Source of the DNA: Tetragonia tetragonoides
Taxonomy: Eukaryota; Streptophyta; Magnoliopsida; Caryophyllales; Aizoaceae
Length of the DNA: 64,000 bases
Assembly (NCBI GenBank): GCA_038025085.1
Contig: CM076151.1
Location: 12,622,501 to 12,686,500 of the forward strand
Direction: 5' to 3'
A program made the position numbers and the translations under genes. The notes beneath the pieces are model-generated. The model saw nothing but the letters and a program-made list of their open reading frames with translations. It did not search any database and was not told where the DNA came from. Numbering within the stretch: position 1 is the first letter of the stretch; every line of letters starts with the position of its first letter. Positions 47,691-59,772 of this stretch are shown piece after piece.

Positions 47691-49890
47691 GTCGTAACCT
47701 CAAATTCTAGGACATCAGTACTACTATCTTAGCGGAATTAAAGTTAAAAAGAAAAGAGAGAGAGAGAGAGACTTTGATCCATTCAAATGAGAGTATCCAT
47801 TGACTGGAAGAGGTCTACTCTTTTATGGGTAGCCTAGACGAAGTAAAATGTACAATGACAACTTATTTAATACCTAAATATATATTTTATGAAAAACTAT
47901 CACCAACAAATATCATTAACCAAAGTATGTGCATAGAAAACAAATATCTGGTGTTGACGACATTTTCCAAGATACTTCTAAGAAGTTGCTAAGATGCACA
48001 TATATGAAGTAAGCATTGACCTCATTTCATGCAAATGCAATATATCAGTATATGCATATACCCGCAATACAGCAGTTATTTGACTAGTATTGTGGTTTGG
48101 TCCCTTGAGACTAGACTTTGTAATAATTTTAATTTGTATGATCTACGTACCATAACACATCACTTTCATAACTTTATAAAAGTTTTAAATTTTCCATGCA
48201 TATTGAGAGATTGTTGATTTGATTTGATGACTTTGCATGCAAAAGAGTAGGATCTGCTTGGGATGAATATGTTGTTAGAGAGGTGCTATGTGCATCCTTG
48301 TTCCGAGGCTGCAATTTGCACCCCAATCAAAATTTAACACAAAAGTACTTATAATGGAAAACAATTTTCTTTGTCTGATTTTTTCTTTTGCAAGTGTTTG
48401 CTTATTATGTGTACAGTTTTGATCGGTGTGCAAATTGCAACCTCGTCCGCATAGCACCCCTCATGTTGTTGATTGATATTTGTTAATTGATATAGAATAG
48501 GTTTTTTGTGTTGGATGTAAATGGTGATAACTGTCAAGTCACAATAACGAGTTAGGTCAAGTGGTTTGGGGTGAAGTCATCAAAGATGTAATCAACTGAT
48601 CATTTCATGTCATGACTCCCAATTCCCAAGAGATCCGGTAATTAGGACACTATCACGAGTTCGATTTCTTATTGTCCCATGCAACTTTTAGTTATTCGCA
48701 AATATACTTACTCCTTGAATTTATTTATTTATTTGAAATAGCAAGAAGCCATGTAAGCTCCATCTATAAAAGAAAATAAACTCAAATCCAACTTTTTGTT
48801 GGAAATGAGTGGGGATATACCATTACTATGATGCCCACCTAAACTCAATGTACTTACCTCTTGATGGAACCTACAAACCGCTTGCTTTTAAAGAAAAAAT
48901 TAACCATGATGATTATGAAATATGAATAATGAAAGTATGGCAGTGATCCATTAGTATATATATACCTGGATTTCCTTTGATGACCCCTATCTTAAATAAA
49001 ATTGTTAGCACGGTGACCAAATCAATAATAATTATAATTAATGATGAAAACATAAGCAACATTATTCTTAAATTCCAAAAGCAAATCCATCATAAAATTG
49101 GAGAGGGAAGTGATTTGGCTTGATCAAGGTTACCATCTAAATAAAGTCAATAGACAAAAGTAGGCAGGTTATGGTCCCACCCCTCCCAAAAATAAGTGAT
49201 TCCAAGTGGGTGGAGGACGGAGGTTCCCACCTTGACATGAGGAAAGAAAGAACCCATTCACCCTCCTTCGTTATATCTTCCATCCCCTAATTCCCCACCC
49301 CCTCCCTCCAAGAATAAAAACCATTGTACTAGCTTTCATAAATAAAAATAAAATAAAATAAAATAAAAATAAAACATTATGTACTAGCTCAAAAATAACT
49401 AATAGTTCGTAGATCAAATAAATTTACTAAAATTTACTCACCTTGTTGTGTAAACATTGTCGAGTAAAACTTGTAAGGACATCTAAGAAGTGATTGTTAT
49501 GCCTTATTCTTATAATGCTGGGTTGCTAAAATTCTTATTATCAAGACAAGAACTAGGATGAGATTATAACATTATAGAAATGAAGTGACTTTCATAAAAA
49601 GAATTAGATTATTTCCATTCGTTGCATTAGTTGTGACTTTATGAGAGAGAAGAAATGTAGAGTCCAATTCAGTAACCTACACTAGATTATTTCTCCTCTC
49701 ACAACTCGTGCACTAGACTATTTAGGATCCATTTTCTTTATAAAAACAACACTCTCTTATATAAAAAATCATCTCAACTCAGTTAAACTCACACAACCAA
49801 ACTTGCTCATTCACCATACACCCAACTTTAACTCTCAAATCTCAAACAATCTTAAATTCGTTAACCAGTTAACCCCTAAAACATCTAATT
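47691..49890. other. Intergenic sequence between the array and YODA
   Basis: Apart from an AG microsatellite (47756-47771), the hAT MITE at 48277-48462 and an AAAAT-type simple repeat (49341-49376), nothing was recognised. The last kilobase is presumably the YODA promoter. Confidence 0.5.
48277..48462. mobile_element. hAT-type MITE, 8-bp target duplication
   Basis: Direct repeats ATGTTGTT stand at 48269-48276 and 48463-48470. The inverted ends AGAGAGGTGCTATG / GAGGGGTGCTATGC extend inward with GAGGCTGCAATTTGCACCCC against GAGGTTGCAATTTGCACACC. Length 186 bp. An 8-bp duplication is the hAT hallmark. Confidence 0.85.
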
Positions 49891-50049
49891 TATAGTCTCA
49901 AAAAACTTTTTACCAAACATGAGTATTTATGGAGTAGTATTTTCATTTGGTAGCTACTACTATAAGACTTTTGGCAAAATACAATATACAACAAATATAA
50001 ATGCGGAAAATCAACGCTTATTAGACACAACTTCATATGCTCTTTAGCC

Positions 50050-52595
50050 TTCTTACCAAAGTGGACACACAAACACTCTCTCTCTCTCTCTTCCCTTTTT
50101 TTTTCCATCAGCTTCTTCTCTTCTTTCTCTCTCCTCTTAACAAAATTCGAAATTCTCACGTACTCTTGTCTATTCATAATCCTCTTTTTCTTCCCCCGAA
50201 TATTTTCATTTTCACATTTCTAGGGTTTCCATTTTCGCTCTAAAATTCACTTAACAATTTCCACACTTTCTAAAGCTTAGCTATAGTACTTACTAAATCA
50301 TTTTTCTAGATTTGTAATCGCTTGATTCTCAGACAGTACAAGCACAACCACTGTAGTGGAAGTATTTTTTTTTTGCTTTATTCTTTTTTTTTGGGGAAGC
50401 TTTAAGCCTTTAATGGTGGACCGTGAACGGTTACTGGTGTTTACGAACTCATTGGCATATTGCTTTGTGTGTTTGTGAAGGAAAAATTTTCGAGATTCAT
50501 GGTTTTTTCTCGACGATTTGGTGCTGTTATTTTAAGGTGAGTTCTTATTTCTGCTTATTGTTTTTGGATCTGCTTCTAAATGTCGCCATTTTTAGTGTTC
50601 TGGATCGAGTTTATATTTCTGAAGCTGCATATTAATTTGATTTTGTTATTTTTTATTTTTATATGTTTTTGGTTTAAGGATAATCGGAGTTGAATCTAGC
50701 GTTTTCGTCCTAATTTGGTCACTGTGCTTTAATTGGTTATACTTTTATAAATGGATTGACTTGGTCTGTTATGGTAGTTTCAGCTAGGTTAAGTAATTTG
50801 GTCATAGTGCGCCGTTTTTAGGAAGTTGAGATCCCTTTAATGATTGGGAACATTTTTAATTTTTCTCTTTCTATACGATTTAGGGAATGACTTAGTAGAG
50901 ATTAATTTTGAATTTAGGTAAGGGAGGATTGAGAAGGGTTTTTGTTTGAAGGTGGACTCTGAAGTTGCAGTCTCTGGTCTTAGCCACCTAGTAAGTAATT
51001 GGGAAAAAAAATATCCCAGTGGAATTAGTCAAGGAAAAACGGGAAGTTCTTTTTCCGTACTCTCCAAGAAGGGATAGAGCAATTGTTTTCCTTTATTTTC
51101 CCCCGGGGGTAGGGGTGGGAGGGCGGGTGGTGCTGGGGCCGTGGGAGCGGAATTGGTGCGGCCTCAACCTTGACCACTAGGCAATTATTCATGAATGGAG
51201 GGCCTTGTTGGCAAAAACCTATTATAGCAGTCTAGAGATGAAGGAATGCAAATTCTAGCTCCTGATGTAGTTGCTTCTGGCTAATCTCCTGTTAACTTGC
51301 ATAGTTGTTGAATGCGTTGCTCATTGGTTGCCCATGTGTTGTTACTAAGGAGTCTACATTTTTGTCAAATTATGAAGTTGTATTTTGAACTATCTACTTT
51401 CTACAGGATACATGGACTTTTAAGGGACTAGTCAAAAGCAATTAAAGAGCATTTAGAAATAGTTTCCCCCCTCTTAGGGACAGTTTCTGAAAATTTATTT
51501 TACATGCCTTTGTCCATAGATACAGATATTCCGCCCACGAAAAAAAATGGAAACGCCAAAAAAAGAAAAAAAAAGAAAAAAAGAAGAAGAAGAAGTTTGT
51601 ATGCATGTATATAGTGCGATTTCCTGCTATCATTAAGTACTGACTATTAGTCTTAGATCAGACTTAATCGGATCTTTCTTCACCATAAAGATATTGGCTC
51701 TTATACATGATTACATGGTTGGAACATGACTCTGAAAAGTGAAGGGATGCATTCTGGGTTGCCAGATAAAATCATGGAGAAAAACCAAAAAAGAATGAAT
51801 GCCTCGACCCCCTACACTGCTCATTAATGATGAACTCTAAATATGTGGGCAAAGTTTCGACTAAAGTGGTAAAATTGCATTTGATGACAGGAAATGGGCG
51901 CAATTTATGTCCTCGTCCTGTCATCAATTTATGTCTTTGAAAGGAAGCCTCTCTGTGAGTGGGGAGAACTGTTACATTGCTGACTTTTGAACGACAGGAC
52001 TAGCAAGCTTCAAAGTTTATTCATGGAATGCACAGTGTTGATGCTGGTTTAAAATGTTGACCATCTGCATTCTTCTGTAAATCTATTGGCTGCCTTGGAG
52101 TGATCGTATCATGATTGGGAACCTGATCAAAGACTCATAGCTTATGGAAGAATGGATGATCTCACATATGTCATAGAAATATGTGAAAAATTATGTGAAG
52201 AACCTTTGTCTAAGATAGAGAAACAACTGTTCGGTTTCTTGTGATGTTTTTTATCACTTGCCTGACTCCAGTATTTCTAGACGATACATGTAAAAAGGTT
52301 GAATCGAGTTTTGTAGATATATTGGGCATCTCACATTGTTAATGAAGTCTGAGAATTCGTCTTAATCTCCTGTCTTTTTCAGGCCTATTCCATGTGAAAT
52401 TATGCTTAACATTGTCGTCAGTCGCCATGAACTTTCCTGAAGTCTTAACGGAGGTTCATATTAGTACCTGGAGATCTAATCCTTCTTACATTCATTGACA
52501 GTATCAACATAGGGAACTTAATGTACAGGTCTTCTACTTGTGACTGGAAAACGTCTCGTTTGATTTGGCTAAGTGAATAGACTGAAAAAAGAATT
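50050..52595 (+). promoter_or_regulatory. YODA leader with a 1.85-kb intron and four uORFs
   Basis: A CT-rich first exon probably ends at 50536 (TTTTAAG|GTGAGT). The acceptor CTTTTTCAG at 52382 begins the second leader exon. There I see ATGTGA (52392-52397, a start directly followed by a stop), then uORFs at 52402-52440 (12 aa), 52427-52498 (23 aa) and 52521-52580 (19 aa), all closed before the main ATG at 52596. The transcript ends are inferred. Confidence 0.5.
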
Positions 52596-55353
52596 ATGCC
52601 TCCATGGTGGAAATCATCATCTAAAGAAGCAAAAAAGAAAACAAATGATGAAACAATCCTTGAGGCACTGCGAAGGAAATTTAGAAGTCCGTCTGATGGG
52701 AAACTGGATAGTACCTCAAGGAGTTCTCGTAGACGTTGCAGTGACACAGCTTCAGAGAGGGGATCTCAATCCCGTGCAGAGTCCAGATCTCCATCTCCTT
52801 CCAAGGATTCCAAGCATGTTGCGAGGTGTCAAAGTTTTGCGGAAAGGCCTCTTGCTCAACCACTTCCACTTCCAGGCTTGCATCCTGCCAGTGTAGGACG
52901 GACTGATTCTGGAATCAGTATATCGTCAAAACCTAGGGTAGAAAAAAGTTCTAAGTCATTATTCCTCCCCCTGCCAAGACCTTCTTGCATTAGGAGTAGG
53001 GCAGATCCTGCAGAGTTGGATAGTGATTTGGTTACTGCTTCTGTTTCAAGTGAGAGCTCAGTAGAAAGTGACGACCTGACAGATTCTCGATTGCGTAGTC
53101 CCCAAGCATTGGATCTTGACATTGGGCCAAGAACTGCTTCGGGAAGTCCTTCTAGGTAAGTTTAAATCTAGGGTTTCGCCCTGATGTTTTGAGTGTAGAA
53201 GCATCTTTTGTCCATCTCCCCCGCATCACATTGGGCTGTTTAAAGTTTAAACTATGAAAATGTATAATTTTATTGACATATCCTGTTTTTTTCTTCTTCT
53301 CAAGTGCGGTGCTCAAGGATCAATCACTCAAAGTCACCCGAAGTGATTCTAGAGAGTCACCTAGACCTGTGAATCTGTCAAGCAATCCAAATTCAGTCGC
53401 TTCCACAAGAAGAAGGCCTTTGGGCAATCATGTCCCATGTCTGCAGGTTCCTTCACATGGTGCTTTTTACAGTGCCCCAGACAGCTCAATGTCTAGCCCC
53501 TCTAGAAGCCCAATCCGAGCATACAACAATGAGCAAGCTATGAATGCTGCCTTCTGGGCCAGTAAGCCTTATCCAGACGTGACTTTACTAGGATCTGGAC
53601 ACTGCTCCAGTCCAGGTTCTGGCCACAACTCTGGGCACAATTCTATGGGAGGGGATATTTCAGGACAGCTATTTTGGCAACCAAGCAGGGGTAGCCCAGA
53701 GTATTCCCCAATACCTAGTCCAAGAATGACAAGCCCTGGGCCAAGCTCTAGAGTTCAAAGTGGTGCTGTGACTCCTATTCATCCTAGAGCTGGAGGTTCA
53801 GGCACAGAAGCACATGCTAGCTGGGGTGATGATGGTAAACAACAGAGTCATCGTTTGCCACTTCCTCCTGTATCCATTCCAAGTCCTTTCTCTCATGCAA
53901 ATTCAGCAGCCACATCATCCCCCTCTGTTCCTCGAAGCCCAGCTAGGGGGGAGAACCCTCCAAGCCCAGGTTCACGCTGGAAAAAGGGAAGGTTGCTGGG
54001 TAGAGGGACATTTGGACATGTCTATCTTGGGTTTAATAGGTAGTTACCATTGCAGATTGTTATTACTTCTTGACTTGAACAAGCAGTTTGATCTGATTAT
54101 TGAGGACGATTCCTAATTGATGTTGTTTTACATTGTTTACGTAGTGAAACGGGTGAAATGTGTGCCATGAAGGAGGTCACTCTGTTTTCTGACGATCCAA
54201 AGTCGAAGGAAAGTGCAAAGCAGCTAGGACAGGTTTTTCACTTTTCCCTTTTATACTAATGTATATTTGTAGCATTATTTATGTCAGTTCATTGTATGTA
54301 GATATGTTTCGAAGAAAGAGGTAAAATGGTTGTTCTGGGTATCTATATCATGACACTTTAGACATCTCTCACTTCCAGAGATGCTTGTCCTACGGTGTTG
54401 ATATGAATTTTCTGGCGAGACTTCTAATTCTTCCGCTCAATTACTTATTCAGATGGGAAATTTCCTTGGCTTGTCTAGAGGTGTGCTGAGAGGCAGCAAA
54501 AAATTAAGTATATAACTTAATGTTGTAGAAACGTAGAAACTATCTGAAATTCACAAGCTATCCAGAATCAACTTGAGTTAGCTTGAATAATTGCAGATTA
54601 TATTAGGTTCACTAGATTAAGGCTGTTGCTTGGGGCCTATTTTAATCACCAGAGCTGCATTCCTGCTTATCTATAACCTCTATGTTGTCCGCAAGTGCTG
54701 AAATTGTTGTGAAAGTATTCCTTGTTTTGTGACGAAACCCTCGAATAGCTTTTAAGTGTTTGCACTTCCTATGCTTTTGCAGGAAATTGCTTTATTGAGC
54801 CGCCTACGGCACCCAAATATCGTCCAGTATTATGGTTCTGAAACAGTAAGTCTGAGTTAGCTGACTTTTTAATATCCTTTTATCTTTGTTTCTGATTCTT
54901 TTGATTCTTTATTGTTACGTTATGTTAGTCTTATTATGTCAATTCAAATTTCTAAAGGATTAAATTGCTAAGGGATGCATTTTTCCCAACAGACTTGTGG
55001 ACTTCCAGTCGAGATTTGATACCCTTGAGTCATGTTTAGTTTTGTCTCTTCTTTTTTCTTTATTCCTTTGAAGTAACTTTTACCTTTACTTGACAGGTTG
55101 GTGATAGATTGTATATATACTTGGAGTATGTATCTGGCGGGTCCATCTATAAACTTCTTCAAGAATATGGTCAGCTGGGTGAACTTGCAATGCGCAGTTA
55201 TACGCAACAAATTTTGTCTGGCCTTGCATATCTTCATGGGAAAAATACTGTACATAGGTGAATCGAGTTAGCCACAAATTATAATTGATCTTCTGTTCTG
55301 AAGGCTTCCGATGCCTAAAATTCCATTTATGTTACTGTGTGCTAGTTTTTATA

Positions 55354-55388
<35 letters not shown>

Positions 55389-58261
55389 TAAAATCAAATT
55401 GGGACTCAATTTTGGAGCTTTTTTCGGTAAATTGTTTAGTATTTTGTGTTATTTATGTTGAGCTTCATGTGCGCAGGGACATCAAAGGAGCAAATATTCT
55501 AGTTGACCCAAATGGACGTGTCAAATTAGCAGATTTTGGTATGGCAAAGCATGTAAGTGCCTGTTGCATCTTACAATGTTTCATTAATTAGTCACTTAAA
55601 ATGTTTGTTTTTTTATATAATTAAGAGCTAACTGTTATTACCAAATGAACCAGACTGTATACAACCTCATACAAAGCACTAAGGGAGATGTGCATACTTA
55701 AGGCACCTTCTAGGAAGGGTACTTAAGCCATGCATTGCAAGCCTTAGAACCATTTAGCATATACTAGCAAAAAGCCCACTGTCTATGATTTGTTAAGACA
55801 CTATTTGTTATGATTTGAGGTTGGGTTAGCTAACTGATTTTTATCATGCCAATTATTCACCATGACAATTAGTATTTTTTTTATTTTCGCAGATCACTGG
55901 ACAATCATGTCCATTGTCATTCAAGGGAAGCCCTTATTGGATGGCTCCAGAGGTCAGAATCTAAACATTTCGTTAGAGCCTTCAGTAGCATTTCTTTATG
56001 TTCTGCTCTCAATTTATCTTCCCAATGCAGGTTATAAAAAATTCAAATGGTTGTCACCTTGCTGTTGATATATGGAGCCTTGGTTGCACTGTTTTGGAAA
56101 TGGCAACAACCAAACCACCATGGAACCAGTATGAAGGGGTCTGTGCTTTCAAAGAGACTTTAAGTTTTATTTCTGTTGAGCTAGTCTTGTTATTGTTGTC
56201 GTCTATCAATATTTTGCATGAACTATGCTCAATGTTGAGTTCTGGGCCAGTCGGTGTGTACAACCCCTCTGGCCCACTCAACCGAGCCTGTATGATCCTG
56301 CTATCACATCTTTACCATAAAGATCTCTCTGACAGTTAATAAGATTTATTGGGCTGCTCTTTGAGAAGATTTTAGGAGCTTCTTCACCATTGGAATTATG
56401 CCTTTGGATCAGTGAATTGTCACCTGCTGTCTCCTATGGGCATGAAAACAAGCATTAGTCACGCCGCTCTTAAGCGCTTTCTTCTCTTGGTTATTTGGTG
56501 CCAGGTGTTACAACTTATGACGCTCAGTTCTTATGTGTCCAATAAAGTTATAAGTACTATGCCCAAATTCTATTTGGTAGCATCTTTCTTCAGTGGAGTA
56601 TGAATAGCCTTGACTCCATGTTGTCCGTCACACTTTTGACCCCTTTGCGTTGTGGTTTAAAGTACATTTATCTACTACTTCCTTGCTCAAATTGATGCTA
56701 AATGGGTTATCAAAAAATTGAAAGAGCTGATGCAAAGTGTATGTGTATCAGGTTCTCATGTGTTCTGATTAATATGGTCAAAAATTTATGTTAGCTTCTT
56801 TCTTTGGCGGAATATGAATTTCCCATTTCATGCTGTTTGTCTTCATTTTTGTCCTTATCAAGTACATTTATTATACTTTCCAATGCCCAAGTGGATTGTG
56901 GACCTTGTAACGACCTGTGCTTTCCTGTTGGGTTGTTGCAGGTAGCTGCTATGTTCAAGATAGGAAACAGCAAAGAATTACCAACAATTCCAGATCACCT
57001 CTCTCAGGAAGGAAAGGAGTTTGTTAGTTTATGCTTGCAACGGAATCCGCAGCATCGTCCCACGGCAGCTCAACTGCTTGAGCACCCATTTGTCAAAAAT
57101 GCTGCTCCACTGGCGAGGCTGGCACCAACCCCTGAGCCGCCTGATACTCCACCTAGCATTACGAATGGCATGAGGGCTTTGGTATTCTTCTAGTATCCAT
57201 TTTTTTAGCTACTCCCTAATCTATTTTGTCTTTGGCTAATCCAGATATTTTAAAATCAGCTAAAAATTTCAAGTCCCAATATGTGGGATTGGATGAGTGT
57301 CCTGCTATGTAATTTGATTTACATCTCATTCCTTCACTGTACTGCGCGAGTAGGTTTGAAATTGGTTATATAGCATATTCTACTGGGTTCTATTCAGTTT
57401 TTTCCATATGCGGACTATAGATAGACCTGCTACAAGTGATCTATATTGACTTTTGTATAATTTATACACTTCCAGGGAATTGAGAGGAATCTTTCAGGTT
57501 TGGACTCAGATATATTGGCTGTCCATTCATCCAGAGTATCACCCACTCGTCCTCGTTCCAGGTCTCTTCTTAGATCCTTTACTAAACCTCTTGTTCAAAA
57601 AATATTACACATTTGCATGTGGTCACATCAACTGCATCCTTACCTGTCCATGTGAAATGATGATGTCAAAATATAGAATAATTGAAAATCATGATGCAGA
57701 TACCTATTTTTAACCTGATAATGGCTCTTTCATTGTGTTCTCAGTGAGTATCACATTCCACGAAATATATCTTGTCCTGTCTCTCCGATTGGTAGCCCAC
57801 TGTTACATGCAAGGTCACCTCAGCACCTGAATGGAATGATGTCTCCTTCCCCTATATCCAGTCCCCGTGCCACTTCTGGTGCTTCAACACCCCTTACTGG
57901 TGGTAGTGGGGCTATTCCGTTTCATCATTCGCAGCAGTCAAATTACATGCAAGAGGGCGTTGGAACCGCTCCCAAATCCCCAAACAGTGTTTTCCACAAT
58001 GGGACATATTATCACGATCCAAAGCCGAACGTTCTACGAGGGACGCAATCTGGACCTCGTGCGCTAACGGCGTTTGTGAGTTATGATAATGAAGTTCGTC
58101 TAAAGCAGGTGGGAAGGCCCGGTCAAGGGGACCTATGTAATGGACAATCAGTATTGGCTGATCGTGTATCCCAGCAGCTCTTGCGGGAGCAAGTTAAGCT
58201 AAATCCACAGATGGAATTTAGTCCACGCTCAACATTGCCTAGCTGCACCAATGGGCTCTAG
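52596..58261 (+). CDS. YDA: YODA-type MAP kinase kinase kinase
   Basis: Eleven coding exons: 52596-53155, 53305-54039, 54145-54232, 54783-54845, 55097-55257, 55477-55552, 55893-55952, 56031-56138, 56942-57181, 57476-57561, 57745-58261; all GT..AG, phases agree; 897 aa. N-terminal region (about 1-410) is Ser/Pro-rich with the family blocks [36 protein letters not shown] and [10 protein letters not shown]. The kinase domain spans about 413-670: [11 protein letters not shown] loop, CAMKEV lysine, [10 protein letters not shown] (D537), DFGMAKH (D555), and GSPYWMAPE in the activation segment. The C-terminal tail repeats Ser-Pro motifs ([13 protein letters not shown]). YODA acts above MKK4/5 and MPK3/6 in stomatal patterning, zygote polarity and inflorescence form. 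No catalytic residue is missing. The 3' UTR probably ends near 58.9 kb. Confidence 0.96.
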
Positions 58262-59133
58262 CTTCATCAGCCACTGGACGCCAAATAATTCAATGTATTG
58301 AACATCAATACATTAGTGGAGATTTACTTGAAGAGCCCAGTCGGTGAATGTAAGCAGGGTGGGTTGTTGAGAATCAAAGTGGCTCCAGAAGGTATGCTCT
58401 TGACCCTTGCTATGGCATATGGGTCTTCGGGTACAATGCAAGAATCAGAAGAGTTTTAATATTGGAGCCAGTATCACTGATATTTGCAGCCCTGTTCTTC
58501 GCTTATAAAAATCTCACAACGGAAGGTAGTTTGGCGCATGGCACTGTAAGCTGCCATACCTTGTACAAATTCGAGACTGTTATCTGATGTAGATTGATTA
58601 AAGGCACAAGACTTTCAAACTCACAAAGCAAGAGTACTGTCCCCCAGAGAAAAGAAGTGTCAAGGCTCTGAAAGACCTGCATTTATTAGGTCGTCTAACA
58701 GACGTGTTAAATCAAGTTGGGATTTTGGGTGGTTTGATCTGTTGTACAGGAGCCTAGCTAAGATTTACAACCAAGTAGTCAGACATTTCGTTTAGTTAAG
58801 GGATCTCAGTCTCTGAAAATGGTTTATACCAACTGTGTGTAATTGTCAATATATATTTTAATATTGTTACCCTTTTGTTTCTGTACATTTGCTATTCTAG
58901 TACAGAAATCCAATTCAAACTGAATTTCATCCACATCAGTGATACTCTGGTGGACACAGGAGATAGCTTAATCCTTGTAGTTCCTTTCATTTTGGTAATA
59001 GATGATATTGCTGACTTTTTCCATGTGTATAATATTGTACAGCCATCTGCATGATAAAGAAACTAAACAAACAGATAGTGGGGATCTTGCATCTTAACCC
59101 TGGCTTCCTCAGTAAGTTACTTCTTAGTTATTA
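58262..59133. other. YODA 3' UTR and adjoining intergenic DNA
   Basis: No gene was seen in this region. Confidence 0.5.
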
Positions 59134-59374
59134 CTCCCTCGATTTTGGAAAAACATTAACATCTAGTTTTTCATGGTTTTCAATGCATCTTAAATAGTTG
59201 TATTTATATGAATATATAAATTATAAAAAACTATAATTGTCCAAAAGTATTATTTAAAATGAATTTAACAATCGTATTTTTACATTGTAAATCCTTATAC
59301 TTTTTCATAAATCAATTGTCAAAGTTTCTAAATTTTGACATTCGAAAAACAAACGTTAGGATTTTCGGAGGGAG
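59134..59374. mobile_element. Stowaway-type MITE, TSD TA
   Basis: The left end CTCCCTCGATTTTGGAAAAA and the reverse complement of the right end CTCCCTCCGAAAATCCTAAC are inverted. TA flanks both sides (59132-59133, 59375-59376). CTCCCTC ends and a TA duplication are the marks of Tc1/mariner-derived Stowaway MITEs. Length 241 bp. Confidence 0.85.
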
Positions 59375-59772
59375 TACTCCCTATCCGAAATCCCTATCTG
59401 AAAGCAATAGTCACTCTTTAGTGTCACCTGAAATACTGATGTGAGTTAACACGAAGGGGGAGATACTAATGTCATGTCACTATTTTAGAGGCCAAAGTAC
59501 ATAAAATTTCAATCAGTTCAACCATTCAAATGTTTCTCAAAATGCAAATTCCTCATGGATTAAAGTTCAGACAGATTTAGACATGAAACCTCTTCAAACC
59601 ATTCAACTTCTGCTCAGAATGCAAGTTCCTCATCGGTCTAGTGAAACCAAATCAAATTTACAAAGGTAACAGCTGCACATACAGAATGTTTTTGACGTGT
59701 TTTGGGCTTAACATTATTAAATATTGCTTAGGACTAGAAGTCCCACAAACCAGAAACAGAATACAAGGCATG

